Shown: positions 21,230 through 34,307, numbered from the stretch's first letter. The stretch: DNA of 64,000 bases from Brachionus manjavacas (GCA_019054805.1 JAHQIY010000009.1:2542001-2606000), one strand, 5' to 3'. Notes: a model not told the origin generated them from the sequence alone. Numbers and translations: made by a program.

Positions 21230-23590
21230 TTGTGAACCCAATTTTGTAATACCTTATATCTGTTTCACTTTCTTTTAATATACGAACAATAGCTAAAGGA
21301 GTTTTATTAATCAAAGTCTATTTAAATAATAAATAAACAATTTAAAAAATAAAAAAAAAGTGCAAAAATTTTATTCTTATATGGATTTTATTGTTTTTTA
21401 TTTTAGTTATTTGAAGCATTAAAGCCCAAAATTTTCTTAGAGGTTTACCTTAAATTATAAAATAAAATTTATTAAAAATTTTAAACTTTTTCCAATTTAA
21501 TTAAATGACCACTTTTTTTAAATGCCAAATTATTATTTTGTTTAAGTTTTTAAAGCCTCTTTAGGTTTGTAAATATTCAAAAAAAATTTGCTTCTTTGAG
21601 TGTTAAACTCACACGCTACAAAAATGTGTTATGAAATTGAATTGCATTTTATAAGCTCATAAAATAAGTTAATAAGTCCTTTTGGAGGTAATCAAGAAAC
21701 TTAGTATGACTCTTGTTTTGCAGTTCTAACATATATTTAATTTTGCTACAGTCTTATTCACAATAGAGGCTATTTATAGTTATTCGTTCCTTGTGGAGCA
21801 AAGGGTCATTAATTTCGGTTACCACCTATTTCATTGATTTCTTTCGTGATTTTTTTTTGATTCGCTTTTACTATACTTTTGCACAGCTTAAATTTCATTT
21901 CCTCGCTGGAACTGGCTGACTTTCAAACTGATCGAAGTCTAGCAAAGACACCTTTTACTTTAGCCAGTCTTCTCTTAATCAAAGTTATTTTAAAGTCACA
22001 AGTCTTAAGACAAGTCAAGTATTTGACTTAAAATTTTTTTTCAAGTCAATTCTCGATTTTATTTTATTTCCTTATTATTTTATCCCTTACTTTGATTGGT
22101 ATAAGATTTTTCAATCGAGTCAATTTTAAAATTATATGAAAATTTTTTGAAAATAATTAGTTTTTCATAAAATTTGATTATTATTTAAAAATAAATTTAG
22201 ATATGGTAACACAGCCTAAATGTATTTAATGTAAATTCGGTGACGTAATTTGAAAAACCGAAATATGTCAGTCGTTTTATTTTTTTTTTTAAACAACCCA
22301 CATATTCTTGTAAATTTTTTAAGAGAGGAATCCAAATATATATATGAAATATTTTTAAAAAATTTTTAAACCTTTTTTTTTTTAATTCAAAGTTTTTTTT
22401 GGCTAATTCGGTAGAATTTTTCGAATTAGTAATTATGTTTGACAATTTTTGATCCGATGACGGAACAAGTTTGAACTGACCTTATTTGCTTATCGTTTTC
22501 AGCAGGTCTTAATTAATAGAAAATAATTTTACTAGAATTTTAAGATAGCCGATGGGTCCGTTGTCTAATGTTGTTATTTTTTATGGGTTAAAAATTTAAT
22601 GTATACGAACATTAAATTTATAATTTTTCATTAAAAATTTTTTGAACTCCAAAGTTTATAATTTTTCATTAAAAATTTTTTGAATTTTTAATGAGGTATC
22701 ACCTCAATACCCAAAAATCCCACCCATTTACCCCTAATAATAAAATATTTAACATAATTAGACTGAATGGACAAAAATGATCACAATGACGTCATTTTTT
22801 ATGAAAGTTTAAATTTTGTTTCTCCTTTTTTTACAAAAATAATTTGATTTTATTTGATAAAAATATTCATTATGTATTATCAAAAATCGTCAATATATTA
22901 TAAAAATGAATCAGAACAAGCAAAAAGAAGTAAAAAAAAAAAAATGGGATGGAAGATCTTGATAACGCAAAAAAAGATATTTTTGAAAAAAAATTGAGCG
23001 CTACTCAAGCTTCAAATTAATACAACATTCCGAGACAGATCTTTTTAACTAAAAAAAAATCAAACATAAAATTTATTTTGAATTCGTTAATAATTCGTTT
23101 AAATTTTTTTCTAAAAAGTTGTGTTGTGGCGTATATTTAAAGGAATAATAATAAAGAATATTTTAAATAATTAAAAATTTATTAAAAAAAATTTATTTTT
23201 AAAAATAACATTTAAAATCCTTTTTTTAATTCTTATTGGGCTAATTGGGTGAATTCGGTGAATATCCTTGAAAAGAGGTTAGTTCTCGGGCTAAATATAT
23301 ACAAAATCAGGGGTAACTGGGTTAACCTAATTCAATAAGGCCTTACCCAATTAACAGCAGGAGGTAAAGGGGTGACTAGAAAAAACTGGTCTAATTCGGT
23401 GAGCATTTTTGGAGTTTTTGAATAAAATGAGTGCCAAATATGCAATAAAAAAAAATAGGTAACCCGGTTAGGCTCATTTACCATATTTTATTTTTTTCAA
23501 ATATTATTATTTTTATTAATTGTTTTTTTTTTCGCATGTTTGCATTTTATTTTTAGGAATTTTATTTTATTTTTTATTCTAATAAAACAA
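21230..23590. other. AT-rich DNA with scattered repeated words
   Basis: No gene supported. From 22200 to 23480 the words CTAATTCGGT, TAATTGGGT, GGTAACTGGG and TTACCC recur in both orientations (for example 22398, 23240, 23324, 23392, 23458), suggesting the degraded ends of one or more DNA transposons. A 43-bp segment is tandemly repeated at about 22612-22690. Confidence 0.35.
22612..22690. repeat. Two tandem copies of a 43-bp unit
   Basis: TTTATAATTTTTCATTAAAA followed by ATTTTTTGAA occurs twice in a row with a 43-base period. Confidence 0.7.
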
Positions 23591-23594
23591 TATT

Positions 23595-24900
23595 ATTATT
23601 ATTTATTTATGATGGCTCTTTGCTAATATATTGCTCTTAGTGATTCCAGGTTAATCTTATCCAACTTATTCTTAAACTTAACCATTAACAGATTTAGAGT
23701 GAACAATTTCTGCTGGTGACCTGTTCCATAGGCTTACCACACTGTTGGTAAAGAGGTTGAATCTCTGGTTGCAATTTCTTACTACTTATCTTTGAAATGA
23801 GAATTCATGTCTACGAGCACTGGTCTGTAAATGTTTTTGGGTATGGAACCAGTTAACAGATAGAATCTTATTTATCAATCTTTAGTGCAAAATAAGCTCG
23901 TCTCTCACATTTCTTTCTTCAACTGATGTCCATTTGAACATTACTAATCGTTCCTCATCATTCAGGCCTTTCACTGCTTGCACCAATCTTGTTGCTCTCT
24001 TTTGTACGGATTCCAATACTTCAATTTCCTTCTTAAGATACGGTCTCCAAAGTTGAATAGCATATTCCAAATGTGGTCTTACCAACGACATGTACAAACG
24101 GCGGACAGTTTCAATCGAATGATGCTTAAATGATTTCTTTACCATTCCCAAAATTTGCTTTGCTTTGTTGGCTGCTTTCTGGACCTGATTTTCCCACCTT
24201 AGATCATTAGAAAAAACAATGCCTAGATCACACTCACTACTGATCTCTTATAGTTTATGCACCCCATTTACTCCATAACCAAAATTCATCCTGTACTTCT
24301 TTTGCTTATTCCTCTTTACAAAATGCATTCCTCGGCACTTATAGCTCACTACTAGCATTAAAGCTCATGAACCACTTGTTCCACCAATTATTGAGAGAGT
24401 CTTTATCACTCTTAAGTTATTGAGCGTTGACTTTATTGTAAATTTTTGCCAAAATCTAAGTGTCATCGGCAAAGAGCTTACACTTGTACCTCATACAGTC
24501 TGGCATATCATTTATGTAGAGCACAAGCAGGATTGAGCCTAGAACCCATTCTTTGTCAAACGCTTTGGCAAAGCCCAGGTACACCACATCAGTGTTCTCT
24601 CTCGTAAGAATTGCTTCACATTTTAAGTCTACTGTCTCAAGCTGGTTTGAAAGGCAGGACTTTTTGATATTTACTTATTAATTCATTTTTGTTTAAAAAA
24701 ATGATTAATACCTCTCGCAAGAGGATTTCCATAAATTTTCAGACAATTGACTTAAGTGAGAGCGGTCTTTAATTGCATACTTTCAAACAACCTCCCGATT
24801 TAAAGAGTGGTGTTATATTCGCTTCACGTCAGCGCCCAGGAACCTCCCCTGTCCTGAAAGATTAGATGAATAAAAGAGAGAGTGGAATAGCTAAATGTAC
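23595..24900 (-). mobile_element. Degenerate LINE reverse transcriptase
   Basis: Minus-strand pieces in several frames give, in order, ITPLFKSGG (RT motif, about 24800), a palm segment with LFADDT (about 24470) and the intact C-terminal stretch 24151-23882 reading LYMSLVRPHLEYAIQLWRP, then LESVQKRATRLV. That set is the RT C-terminus of CR1/jockey-type LINEs. Many stops and frameshifts. An ATT-rich tail sits at 23590-23610. Confidence 0.75.
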
Positions 24901-24964
24901 TTCGACCCTTTTCATTTCAATAAATAATTTTGTTTTTTTTTTTCAAATTTTTTTTACATTCGAT

Positions 24965-25170
24965 AAAAATTTGGAATAAGCAAAACTGGTTCAAGGGAAC
25001 ATTTTTGACTCTAGTTATCTTAAGGAGAATACTTATCTTGAAAAATTAGCTTTCCTCCAAACGAGTTGAGCCAATTTTGATATTTCGGTTTGTCTAAAAA
25101 AATTCTACTAGTAAATAAATTTGTTTTTCTAAGAATTTATAAGAATTATGTAATTTATATCAAAAAATTT
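24965..25170 (-). repeat. Dispersed repeat, reverse copy of 4855-5020
   Basis: Read in reverse, TTTTTTGATATAAATTACAT, then ACCGAAATATCAAAATT, then CTCGTTTGGAGG, then AAGCTAATTTTTCAA follow one another as in 4855-5020. The second site is internal to inverted-repeat element A, so this is probably an internal fragment of the same family. Confidence 0.65.
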
Positions 25171-25425
25171 ATGGGAAAAAGCTTTTGACGAATAAAAAAA
25201 ATATTTAAATAATAGAAAAAAATTCTTTGTAGTATAAACAAACTTTTATTTATTTTAGTATAAAAAACAAATTATTATGGCATAATAATGAATAAAAATG
25301 TATATTTTTTTTAAAATTATCTTTCATACGTTTATGATTAAAATTAATAATAAGAGTATAAAAAATCAATCAAATTCTAAAGCGACTCTCAACTTTCCTT
25401 TTTCTTGGATGCCACGACCTCTTTC

Positions 25426-25463
25426 AAAATAAGTCTAAAGAAAGTTTTCTTTAGACTTATTTT
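25426..25463. repeat. Perfect 18-bp inverted repeat with 2-bp spacer
   Basis: Left arm AAAATAAGTCTAAAGAAA (25426-25443), spacer GT, right arm its exact reverse complement (25446-25463). Can form a strong hairpin or cruciform. No gene is adjacent. Confidence 0.85.
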
Positions 25464-25469
25464 CAACAA

Positions 25470-28170
25470 TCGCTTGTGGGGTCCACAACATCAACCTGAG
25501 TCTGAACAACATCGAGTTTGTTCACAAAATTTTGGCGAAATCTGTTAGGTGTCTTTTTTTTTCTGGCCAAGGCCTTAGTCCAAATTTTGATAGCCTTTTA
25601 TGACTTAGAGAGGAACAAAACAATTCACTTGCTCTATACAATTGAGCACACATTGCGTAGGTTAAATACCATCTCCAAGTACAAGTTTTTTTTAAGGGTC
25701 GATTGTATGAAGTGAGGTTATACTTTACCGTAACTTTAATCCATTCTAACTTTTTTTTTTTTGAATTTTAGAAAAAATAATAACAAATAACAAATTTTAT
25801 ACTAAAAAAAAATAAATTTATGTTACATTTTCAAGTTCAAGAACGGATACGATGCCTTCCGGTCTTATAAACAATCTTGAACATGAACATTTATTTATAA
25901 AATTTTTCTTTTTCAGCTTTTTCTATCTGTAATCTTAACTCTTATTTTGACCAAAAATTCAAACAGTATTTCTTTTTTCAGTTCTTTTCTATGTTATATT
26001 TTACTTATATTTTATTTTAATTATATTCAATTTAAAACCATTAAATTAAAAAACTTTTTAATTCTTGTTTGTTTTTCTTTCAATAAATTTAAATTCGTTT
26101 TTTTCTGAAATTATCAATTATAGCTTTAAAGTCTAAAAGGGGTCGTGTCCGTATTTTAGACGACATGTCCGGCAGTCCGGATCCGGATTTTAGGGATAGC
26201 CTTTAAATTCAATCACCATTAAATTATTTTATTATTTTATTAGAAAATAAATTTTAAATAAATTAAGTGAAAAATTAGAATAAAAAAATTAACAATAAGA
26301 TAATAAAGAAAAAAACCTTCAAGCACATTTAAAAGCTGACCTAAAGTTAGATTAGATTATTCGATAGAATGTTTCCAATGTTTTTTTTTCATTTTATACT
26401 ATTTTGATCTTTTTTTTAAATCTAGGTCTATTCTCTTATTTTTTTAAAGAAAAACAATTATTTAAAAGACCATTATGTAAGTGTATTTAGAAAAAATGAA
26501 TTTAACTTTTATTTTTTTATTTTTGACCTAATATTTTTATTTTTATTAAATTTTTTCCATTTTATTTAGTTCCCTAGTCTTTCAAGTCAAATTTTTTGAT
26601 AATTTTTTCCTTTTCAACCCGGAAATTAAGTCTCTTGAGTATTTGCTAATTTTTTCATTCAGCTTCTTAACGTTTTGATAAAAATCAAAATAAAAATTAA
26701 TTTATTTTAAATGCAAATTAATTTGAAACTTTATTCTAAAAAATAATAAATTAATCTAAATATTTTGGAACAAGAAATTTACTAATCAAGCGCATTCTTA
26801 ATCCAAAAATAATTTAAAAATATTCTAATTCATTCATTCAAGATCAACAATAAAATGAATTATTGGCACGAGCAACGATAGAGATTTTTCTCTTTGATCT
26901 GTTTAAAAACTATCTTTTATAAAACATCGCCAAGCCTGGCGTAATTTTTTTTTGAATAAATTAAATTAAAAAGAACTATAAAATACAATACTGTTTTTTA
27001 AATATAAAATAAAAAAGTTGACTAAGAAAGTCTTCGGACGAAACTATTTTTTTTATTTTATGAACGATTTTAAATAAATGACTTTTAAATCCTTTAAAAA
27101 AATTTAATTTAAAAAAATTTTTAATTTTTGAAAAAAATTTATATATTTTAGTTATTCAACGATTAATAAATAATAATTATTTAAAAATTTAATTGTTTTT
27201 TATCATTTTTTGTTTTTATTCTTCTTTCTTTTTTAAATTAAAAATTGAATTTTTATTAGTAAAAATTAATAATAATACAAGATAAAAATATATGCTTTTA
27301 GAAAAAAAAAAAAATCATTCTTCTTTATTTTAGTATATAATCATTTAAATTTGTTGTTTGCAATGTGAAAATATTTTTAGAATGAAAAAGCTTTAAAAAA
27401 TGTGAAAAAATATTCTCGAAAATTAGAAGACTTTTTTAGTCTAAGTCTAGAATGTTTAAAATCAAATTTTCTCCTAAATTTTAATATCTGATTTACGGAA
27501 ACATTCTAAAAGATTGATATCAGCTGTCGAGTGAAAAGAATTTACAGAAAAAGTCTCTAAAATAATTAATCAAAACTTTTTGTTAAAGGTCATTCGATTA
27601 TAAATCAAAAAAAAATTTCGATAAGCAGATGGATATTTTTGAATTTTAAGAACACTTTATACTTTATCGGTAATTTTTTTTTAATTCAAGAAAAAGAAAT
27701 AAAATTTAAAATTGTGTATCTTTTGAAAACTTTTTCTTTGACAAAAAATTTTTTTTAAGTATTATAACAATTTTTGATTACTTTTTTCTTATTATCAAAA
27801 AATTTTTGAATAAATAAATTTTTGAATTAAAATTTTAATTTTCTCAAAGTATACAGACTTTGATTTTCATTCATCAGTGGCAAAATTTATCTATATTAAT
27901 CTATAGGCACAAGAGACAATAAATCGCTCGCATCAGCTCACTATCGACCAGATAAGCCACTGCAGTGGTGACTTAGACTCAAATACCGGCAAAAAAAAAT
28001 ATCTCGACTATTTTTAATGAGATTGAGATGGGGTTATTGATTTTTAAATCAAGAAAAGATACTTTTGAAGCTCAGAAAAGAGAAGATTAATTATGATGAA
28101 CTCCAATGTCTTTCAAAATTAATTGTATTGTTAGAAAAAAGGTAAAAATCAAATATTGATCTGCAAATCT
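25470..28170. other. Intergenic DNA without supported genes
   Basis: The 25470-25720 stretch is less AT-rich and partly open on both strands, but neither frame shows a domain. A GC-rich patch near 26147-26190 (TCCGGCAGTCCGGATCCGG) and another near 27890-27990 (with palindrome CCACTGCAGTGG) stand out as isolated non-AT islands. The rest is AT-rich. Confidence 0.4.
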
Positions 28171-28179
28171 ATTAATTAT

Positions 28180-29560
28180 TATTATTATTATTTATTAGTT
28201 TAAAGCCCCATAGGCAAAATTACAAAAAATTACATTAAATTCGGGTTAAATTTAAAAAAAGAAAGAAAATTGCACCAGTGTTACTAAGTAAAAAAGTTTA
28301 CTCTCAAAAGATCATTTAAAATTTTATAAAAATAAAAGTAATCCAATTTTAGTTCCATTTTGATTTTTATTTGCGAGCACACAAACTTAACCGAGTCAAC
28401 CAAGCCACGATTTTTATCTAAAAATTTATGATCAATTATGACTATTGAAGTCTTTGTACTATATTCCATCGGATCAAAGTGTATCTTTTTCTCTATGTTC
28501 TTGAGCTGTTTGCTATATGAGGTATTTTTTTGTTCAAAAGTCGAGTAATCCGAATGTAAAAATAGGAGTAACTCCCAACAGATTTTATTGTTTTTAAGCT
28601 GTTTCATAAAAAATATCTTGTGTTTCATATAAATTTGTTCTACCGTTTCAAGACGTAGAGCCTCTAACATCGGTCTGAACCTGGCATATTTCTTTATGTC
28701 AAACATTCTCTTAATTAGTAAATTTTGCCTGATATCAAGTTCACCAAGTTTAGTTTCACCTACAAATACCAGGTCTAAGTGGTATCGAAAAATCGATTGA
28801 CAAAATTGCTTGTATAGTAAATCAACTAATCCCGGTGGTGCAGATTTGGTTTACAGTCGAGGCCATAAAGGGAGTAGAAGCTCTTTTCCACTTTCTTCCA
28901 TTTCTCTTCGACAAAATTCCAAACAAATTCACTATTGCCTATTGGAAGACCTAAATATTCTACATTCTCAGTTTGAGGTATTTCATAACCATTTAAGGTG
29001 AAATTTCTCATCATTATAGCTTTACCTTTTTGAAAGACTAAAGCCGCTGATTTCAAAGGATTGAAGTCAATTTTCCACCGCTGAGCATACTTGGAGCATT
29101 TTTCAAGAATAGTTTGACAATGACTAAAGGAGGGTGCTTGGATCACAAGATCATCACAATAACCAATTACGGACAAGTTAGTCCCATTAATTGATGCACC
29201 AAGATTTAGCTCAGTACAATCAGTCAATAATTCGTTGATAAAAATATTAAACAAATAAGGAGAAAGAATACCTCCTTGTTTTACACCTTCAGTTGAGTCC
29301 AACATATCACCAAGTTCGTTATCATATTTGACAATAATTTTAGAGATTCGGTAGTACTTGTAGAGTATGCGCCACAGTTCATCTGGAATTCGATTAATTA
29401 GCTTAAAGAAAATGCCATCTCTCCATAGCTTGTCAAAAGCTTTACTAGCATCCAGAAAAACGACATGAAGTTTAGATCCATTTTGCCTATAGTAATTGAT
29501 CGTTTCTATTAAGGAAAATAGTTCTCTAATGAGATTATCGGCAAATCTGATTAGTTTTGT
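28180..29560 (-). mobile_element. Degenerate LINE with RT of YCDD type
   Basis: The minus-strand frame 29305-28826 reads GVKQGGILSPYLFNIFINEL and then VIGYCDDLVIQAPS, RT motifs 4 and 5 with YCDD in place of YADD, then YAQRWKIDFNPLKSAALVF and EYLGLPIG. Upstream (29310-29560), further frames add RT palm sequence (FLDASKAFDKLWRDGIFFK). Downstream, 28706-28284 is an open C-terminal region of 140 residues. The 3' end reads TATGGGGCTTTAAACTAATA and an AAT-repeat tail at 28165-28210. A different LINE family from the GGAGCTTTAGCTC one. Confidence 0.75.
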
Positions 29561-29819
29561 TAAGATTAGGAGAACAAACCAAAGATTTTAACTAGTATCT
29601 GAACTTCTTAAGTATTTTTGATTTTTGAAATTTATATTTGAAAATTCGCTCAAGGAACTCTCAAGCATAAAAACATGAAAAAAATAAATAATTTATTTAA
29701 ATTTTGTTAAATAAAATTTTTCAATATAATTTTTTTTAATAATAAATAAAAAAAATAAAATTTAACAATTATATTTTTTCCTATTAACATAATCTTTTTA
29801 AGACATATTTTAAAATCAG

Positions 29820-29875
29820 ACAGCTACCATAGCAAGGCTAGATAAAGCATTGCTCCGCAGTTAGTCTGCTGTAGC

Positions 29876-29911
<36 letters not shown>

Positions 29912-29912
29912 C
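29820..29912 (+). repeat. Short retroposon tail ending in (ATT)n, copy 1
   Basis: Starts GACAGCTACCATAGCAAGGC, ends CTGCTGTAGCTTTTTATT and a run of ATT. The ends AGCTAC and GTAGCT can pair. The reverse of 34281-34365 is the same sequence with differences. Likely the 3' end of a LINE or a SINE. Confidence 0.7.
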
Positions 29913-31301
29913 AATTTAAATTGAGTAAATATAAAAAATGGGCTTTTGAAAATTGTTTTATTCAAAAACTTATCAAAAAATTCAGATAAAGAATGATTTG
30001 TACAATATTATCATGTTTACAGAACTATTTTGCACCATCACCAAAAAAAATATAGATTTTTTATTTTTTGTAATGTAAAATTTTACAAAAATTTCACTTT
30101 GTCCCAAGAATCGAAGCTAATAATAAGGCCTCTGAAAAGAATGAACCAATTTAAGCCTCAGTCTTAAAAAGATTATTTTGAACTAGTTTTTAAAAATAAT
30201 TAGCAAAAGGAACTTAACAACAGTTAAGATCGAAAATCAATAAAAATTGTTGAGGATATTTTTAATTTTGATATTTTTGAATTCTAAAAAATTTTTACGT
30301 CGAATATCTAAAAAAAAATTTTCAATTACAATAAAGAATTACTTTTGTACTGAAATTTTTTGTACAAAGTTTTCACATTAGGAAAAACTCTTCGGCTTTG
30401 ACACTTCAATTAGGGTCTGGATTGATATTAGTCTAATTTCACGCGGGCATCTTAGATTTAGTATTTTCGTTTCCGAGCCATCCTTGTTGACTTTCCATTT
30501 TAATACAGTACTGATTCGTCACGTGGAATATACGTAAAATTACGTAAATTTACCTTATTTTACTCTGGCCAAAAAATGGCCGAATTTTTGTAAATTTTGG
30601 TAAATTTTAACTCAAAAAAAAATTTCAGAGTTTCTATTGCTTTTTTTTGGCAAAAAGAAAATTTACCTTATTGTTGTAGTGTAAAAATATGTTTTTATAG
30701 TTTTGCTTGCGTAATTTTCAGCAAATAGAAGAAATTTTATTTAAAAATCAACGTGACATAGCAATACTGTCAATTAAGTCAATTAATAGGTTTACAGAGC
30801 TTGAAATTGGACAATTTTGATAAAATTTTTGTTTTTTAGAAATAAAAAAAGTTTTTTGTAATTAACATAAATGTATTAAAATTGATATATTTTTTTTAAA
30901 TAATTTTGAAGGAGCACAAAACTTAATTTCTTTTAAATTCTAAAAATAAATTCTTGCCCACCCATTAAGCAATTGAGCTTAAATTTTCGAGACATTTTTA
31001 ATCTACATCTTTTTTTTTTAATTCCAAAAAAAAGTTAATCCCATCATCTTAAAAAAATTTGACCACATCACAAATTTAATTAATAAAATTAAAAAAAAAA
31101 AATTTAATTTAACTTGAAATGCAAAGAAATTTTTATTAACTTAAAATATCAATTAAACATCGAAAAAGTTTTGAATAATAAACCAATTTTAAAAGTTACA
31201 TCTAAAAAAAAATTAATTTTAAACGATTTGTCTTTTTTTAAAATTCAAATCCGACACTGAAATAATTCATTTAATTCTATTTTTATAAATGAGCTTTGAT
31301 T
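29913..31301. other. Intergenic DNA
   Basis: Nothing supported. The stretch 30395-30560 has more mixed composition (CACGCGGGC, CGTCACGTGG) and could be regulatory. The part next to 31301 is the GDI 3' UTR. Confidence 0.4.
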
Positions 31302-32633
31302 TCAATTTTCCTCATCTTCCTGTCCCAGACCGCGGGTAACCTTGGAGAAGTCGAACTTCTCGCCAATAATCTTCTCATACACATTCAATATATCCAAACA
31401 AGTGCTTTCAAAATGAGTGGTAGCATCATACGACTTGGTAATGAACACATTGCTGCTCGATCCATCATCTACTGGCTCATACAAATCGCTAACTGAGACA
31501 AACTTTTGCTCTATGGGTCCAAGAAGGTCCAGACCGGGCTTGATCTCTGAATGCGGGTCGTTGGTCTCAACTGTGGTGCTCACAATCGCCAAAAACCATC
31601 CATTACTTGCCACTTGGTGAGTGTAGGACACACAGCAGACGTAAATGTCCGATTTTCTGTTCACTTGGTTCTGAGGTATGATTATCTGACACGACAGCGA
31701 GTCTTTGGTGTTGGCAATTGGATGGTTCAAGATGCAGATAGCTCTGATTACTTGTCCCACTTTTTTCACCTTGTCTGGCACATATGATGGATCACAAATG
31801 ACCAATTTGCATTTGACGGTCTCATCTCCCGACCTTACTCCAACAACCTTGCCATCCTCATACACAATCTCGTCCACTGGTTTATCCAGCATGTAGGTGC
31901 CGCCGTAGATGGCGCTCAATCGGGCAAAGCCCTGTGGAAGCTCGCCAAGGCCGTACAGCGGATACAAGTAGGGTGATTTGCCGTAGCGGATCAGCGACTC
32001 CGAATAGAGTCTGATCCGCTTGATGGTCTCCAGAGCTGGCTGCGTAAGATAGTCATCGTTCAGGTAGAGGGCCATTGCGTGTCCAATAAAATCAATGGTT
32101 CCCTTGTCAAGACCAAATTTTTTGTAAATTTCCGATATTGGTTCATTGGGGCTTTTATCTTTGAATGTCTTCGGGTCATTCTCGTCGAAGTCTTGTACCC
32201 ATAACAAAAAATTTCTGAATCTTCTTTTCTCAAAGAGACCCATGAGACCGCTGGCCAGCGCTTCCTTTTCGTCAGCGGGCACTTTGTGGATTTTCGAGTC
32301 CTTGAAGACATAAGAGCCCTCGACACTCTTGAACTCAAGATACCTGGTGACGCCAGTGTGGATAAGCAGCTTGACAAGCAGGCCGTTGGCCATCAAAAAC
32401 TTGGGTATCAAGTCCACATTCCAGTCTCTGCCGCGGCCCATGTTCGCTGACGGCTTGGGCATGTTGAACTTGGCGTAAAACTCTTCCAATGGTGTTATCG
32501 AAGCGCTCTCGCCTCCATAATACTTGTTCCTGTCCATGTGCAGAATTTTTTTGCCAGCTACACCCATCAAACCGGCCAGAACGCACTCTTTCAAGCCAGT
32601 GCCAAGAATAACAGCGTCATATTCCTCATCCAT
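31302..32633 (-). CDS. GDI: Rab GDP-dissociation inhibitor
   Basis: One uninterrupted 443-residue frame with ATG at 32633 (complement), matching the usual GDI length (about 447). GDI extracts GDP-bound, prenylated Rab GTPases from membranes and recycles them through the cytosol. The N-terminus [20 protein letters not shown] is the FAD-fold-derived start of the GDI/REP family, then [20 protein letters not shown] (conserved region 1), [20 protein letters not shown] (Rab-binding platform side) and [10 protein letters not shown]. The C-terminus ends [15 protein letters not shown]. No coding introns, unlike other genes here. A splice acceptor (TTTCAAATAG) sits seven bases upstream of the start, so an intron in the 5' UTR is likely. 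GDI is normally constitutive. Sequence composition is host-like and not mobile. Confidence 0.97.
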   Translation of the reverse strand: MDEEYDAVILGTGLKECVLAGLMGVAGKKILHMDRNKYYGGESASITPLEEFYAKFNMPKPSANMGRGRDWNVDLIPKFLMANGLLVKLLIHTGVTRYLEFKSVEGSYVFKDSKIHKVPADEKEALASGLMGLFEKRRFRNFLLWVQDFDENDPKTFKDKSPNEPISEIYKKFGLDKGTIDFIGHAMALYLNDDYLTQPALETIKRIRLYSESLIRYGKSPYLYPLYGLGELPQGFARLSAIYGGTYMLDKPVDEIVYEDGKVVGVRSGDETVKCKLVICDPSYVPDKVKKVGQVIRAICILNHPIANTKDSLSCQIIIPQNQVNRKSDIYVCCVSYTHQVASNGWFLAIVSTTVETNDPHSEIKPGLDLLGPIEQKFVSVSDLYEPVDDGSSSNVFITKSYDATTHFESTCLDILNVYEKIIGEKFDFSKVTRGLGQEDEEN

Positions 32634-34270
32634 AGTTATCTATTTGAAATTTTTTATTTGTTAAATGATGACGATTAAATATGAAGAAATGAAGAAAAAA
32701 TAAAAAAAAAAGAGAGAAAAACGCATTAGTTTTGAATGCGGCATACTAAAGCAAAGCTAAATGAGCTTGATCATTAGTTAGAGAGCTTGCACGAACACCT
32801 TCTGAAATGAATAAATATTTGGCTGTATTAGTGACAATTTGAATTTAAAATTTTATTCAAAAAATTTGTGTTTGCATTTGGTTGTTGCTTTGATGGCAGT
32901 CTTTTGTCAGTCTTATTGATTTTTATATTTTTACTTATGAGTTGGTTTTTAGCATAAAAAATTTTGCTCATCTATCATGTGACTATGAAGAAATTATTTT
33001 TCTCTCCACCAAGCTTGGATTTAAATCAAGTGATTTTGGAGAACGGCGCATATTTTTTACTAAGCCTACTTCTAAGCAAATTTTATCATAATTTTAATTG
33101 AATAAATTCAAATTTAATTATTTTTTTATCATCGTAAAATATCATGAGATAAATTATTTATTTTTAAATGAGGATTAAAATTAAAATAAATTTAGATTCA
33201 ATATTAAGTTTAATATACTATGAAATATTTTTTTTTCAAAAGTAAAATTTAAAAAAAAATTTTTAAGAAAATTAATCTGATTTTTACTTAGACTTGTATC
33301 TTTCTTAAAAACATTATTTTTAAAGTATTTTTAAATTGATTATTTTTCGGCAAAAAAACTTTTTATTTATCGGCTTTTCAAGACAAAAACTACATTAACT
33401 CCATGCATTAACAATAGACTAATTTTAAAAATTCAGTTTAAATCGAACTTTATTTTTTAAAGATTAAGAGAACTTTATTTTTCCTTTTTTTGATAAGAAA
33501 ATTATATGCCTCCAAGAAAATTCAAAAAAATGGAAATAAATATTTAATTTTTAACAGTTAAAGCATTTCTTAAATTTAATTAAACATTTTTTCCCACAAA
33601 GAATAAGCACTTAACACTTTTTCATTGTTTAAAAATTAATTGCTTAGTTTTTTGAACCATCACAAAAATTTCCAAAAAAATAAGTAAACTTACATAAATT
33701 TTAATTTTATTTTGAATTTTTTTATCGATATATTGATATGACGCATTATTGAATTATTCTAGAGATCGAAATAGTCTTTCGAATTGCGCCTGAAAATCTA
33801 AGAATTTTTCTAACTAAATTTTAAAATATAATTAAAAATTTTGATAATGATAATCATTGAAATAATTAAGGGTTTTATCAGAGATTAGATCTTGTCAATC
33901 TATTGTTTCAATTTTTAGAAAAAATTTTACTTTTTAAACAAAAAAATTAGCTTTATGAACTCTTTAGATATATTTGGGTTCAATGTAATTGACGATTACA
34001 TTAATTTGAATTTCAAAATGAACTTTTAAAACACATCTTAGATTTATGGCTTCACAAATTAAATCTAGATGCTTCTATATATTTAAACTAACTTTACCTT
34101 AAAAATTATCCTCAAAATGAAAATATAATTAAAAAAAAATTTTCAAACAATTTTCCTTTTTAATTTTAAATAAATTTTTTTTCAAAAGAAAAATTGCTAA
34201 TTAGAAAAAAAATTTTAATTTAAAAAAAATAAATTAAACCATATTTACAGAAAGTTGGGGACAAAAAGAC
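32634..34270. other. AT-rich intergenic DNA, 5' flank of GDI
   Basis: Nothing recognisable beyond the GDI 5' region (about 32634-33010, slightly less AT-rich). Confidence 0.4.
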
Positions 34271-34272
34271 AA

Positions 34273-34280
<8 letters not shown>

Positions 34281-34307
<27 letters not shown>

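Noticed and set aside
25518-25715. 65-codon open frame in a less AT-rich patch
   Set aside because: Both strands are partly open, no domain, no splice context that extends it.
31296-32586. Open frames antisense or frame-shifted to GDI
   Set aside because: GDI frame is complete and conserved; the rest are shadows.
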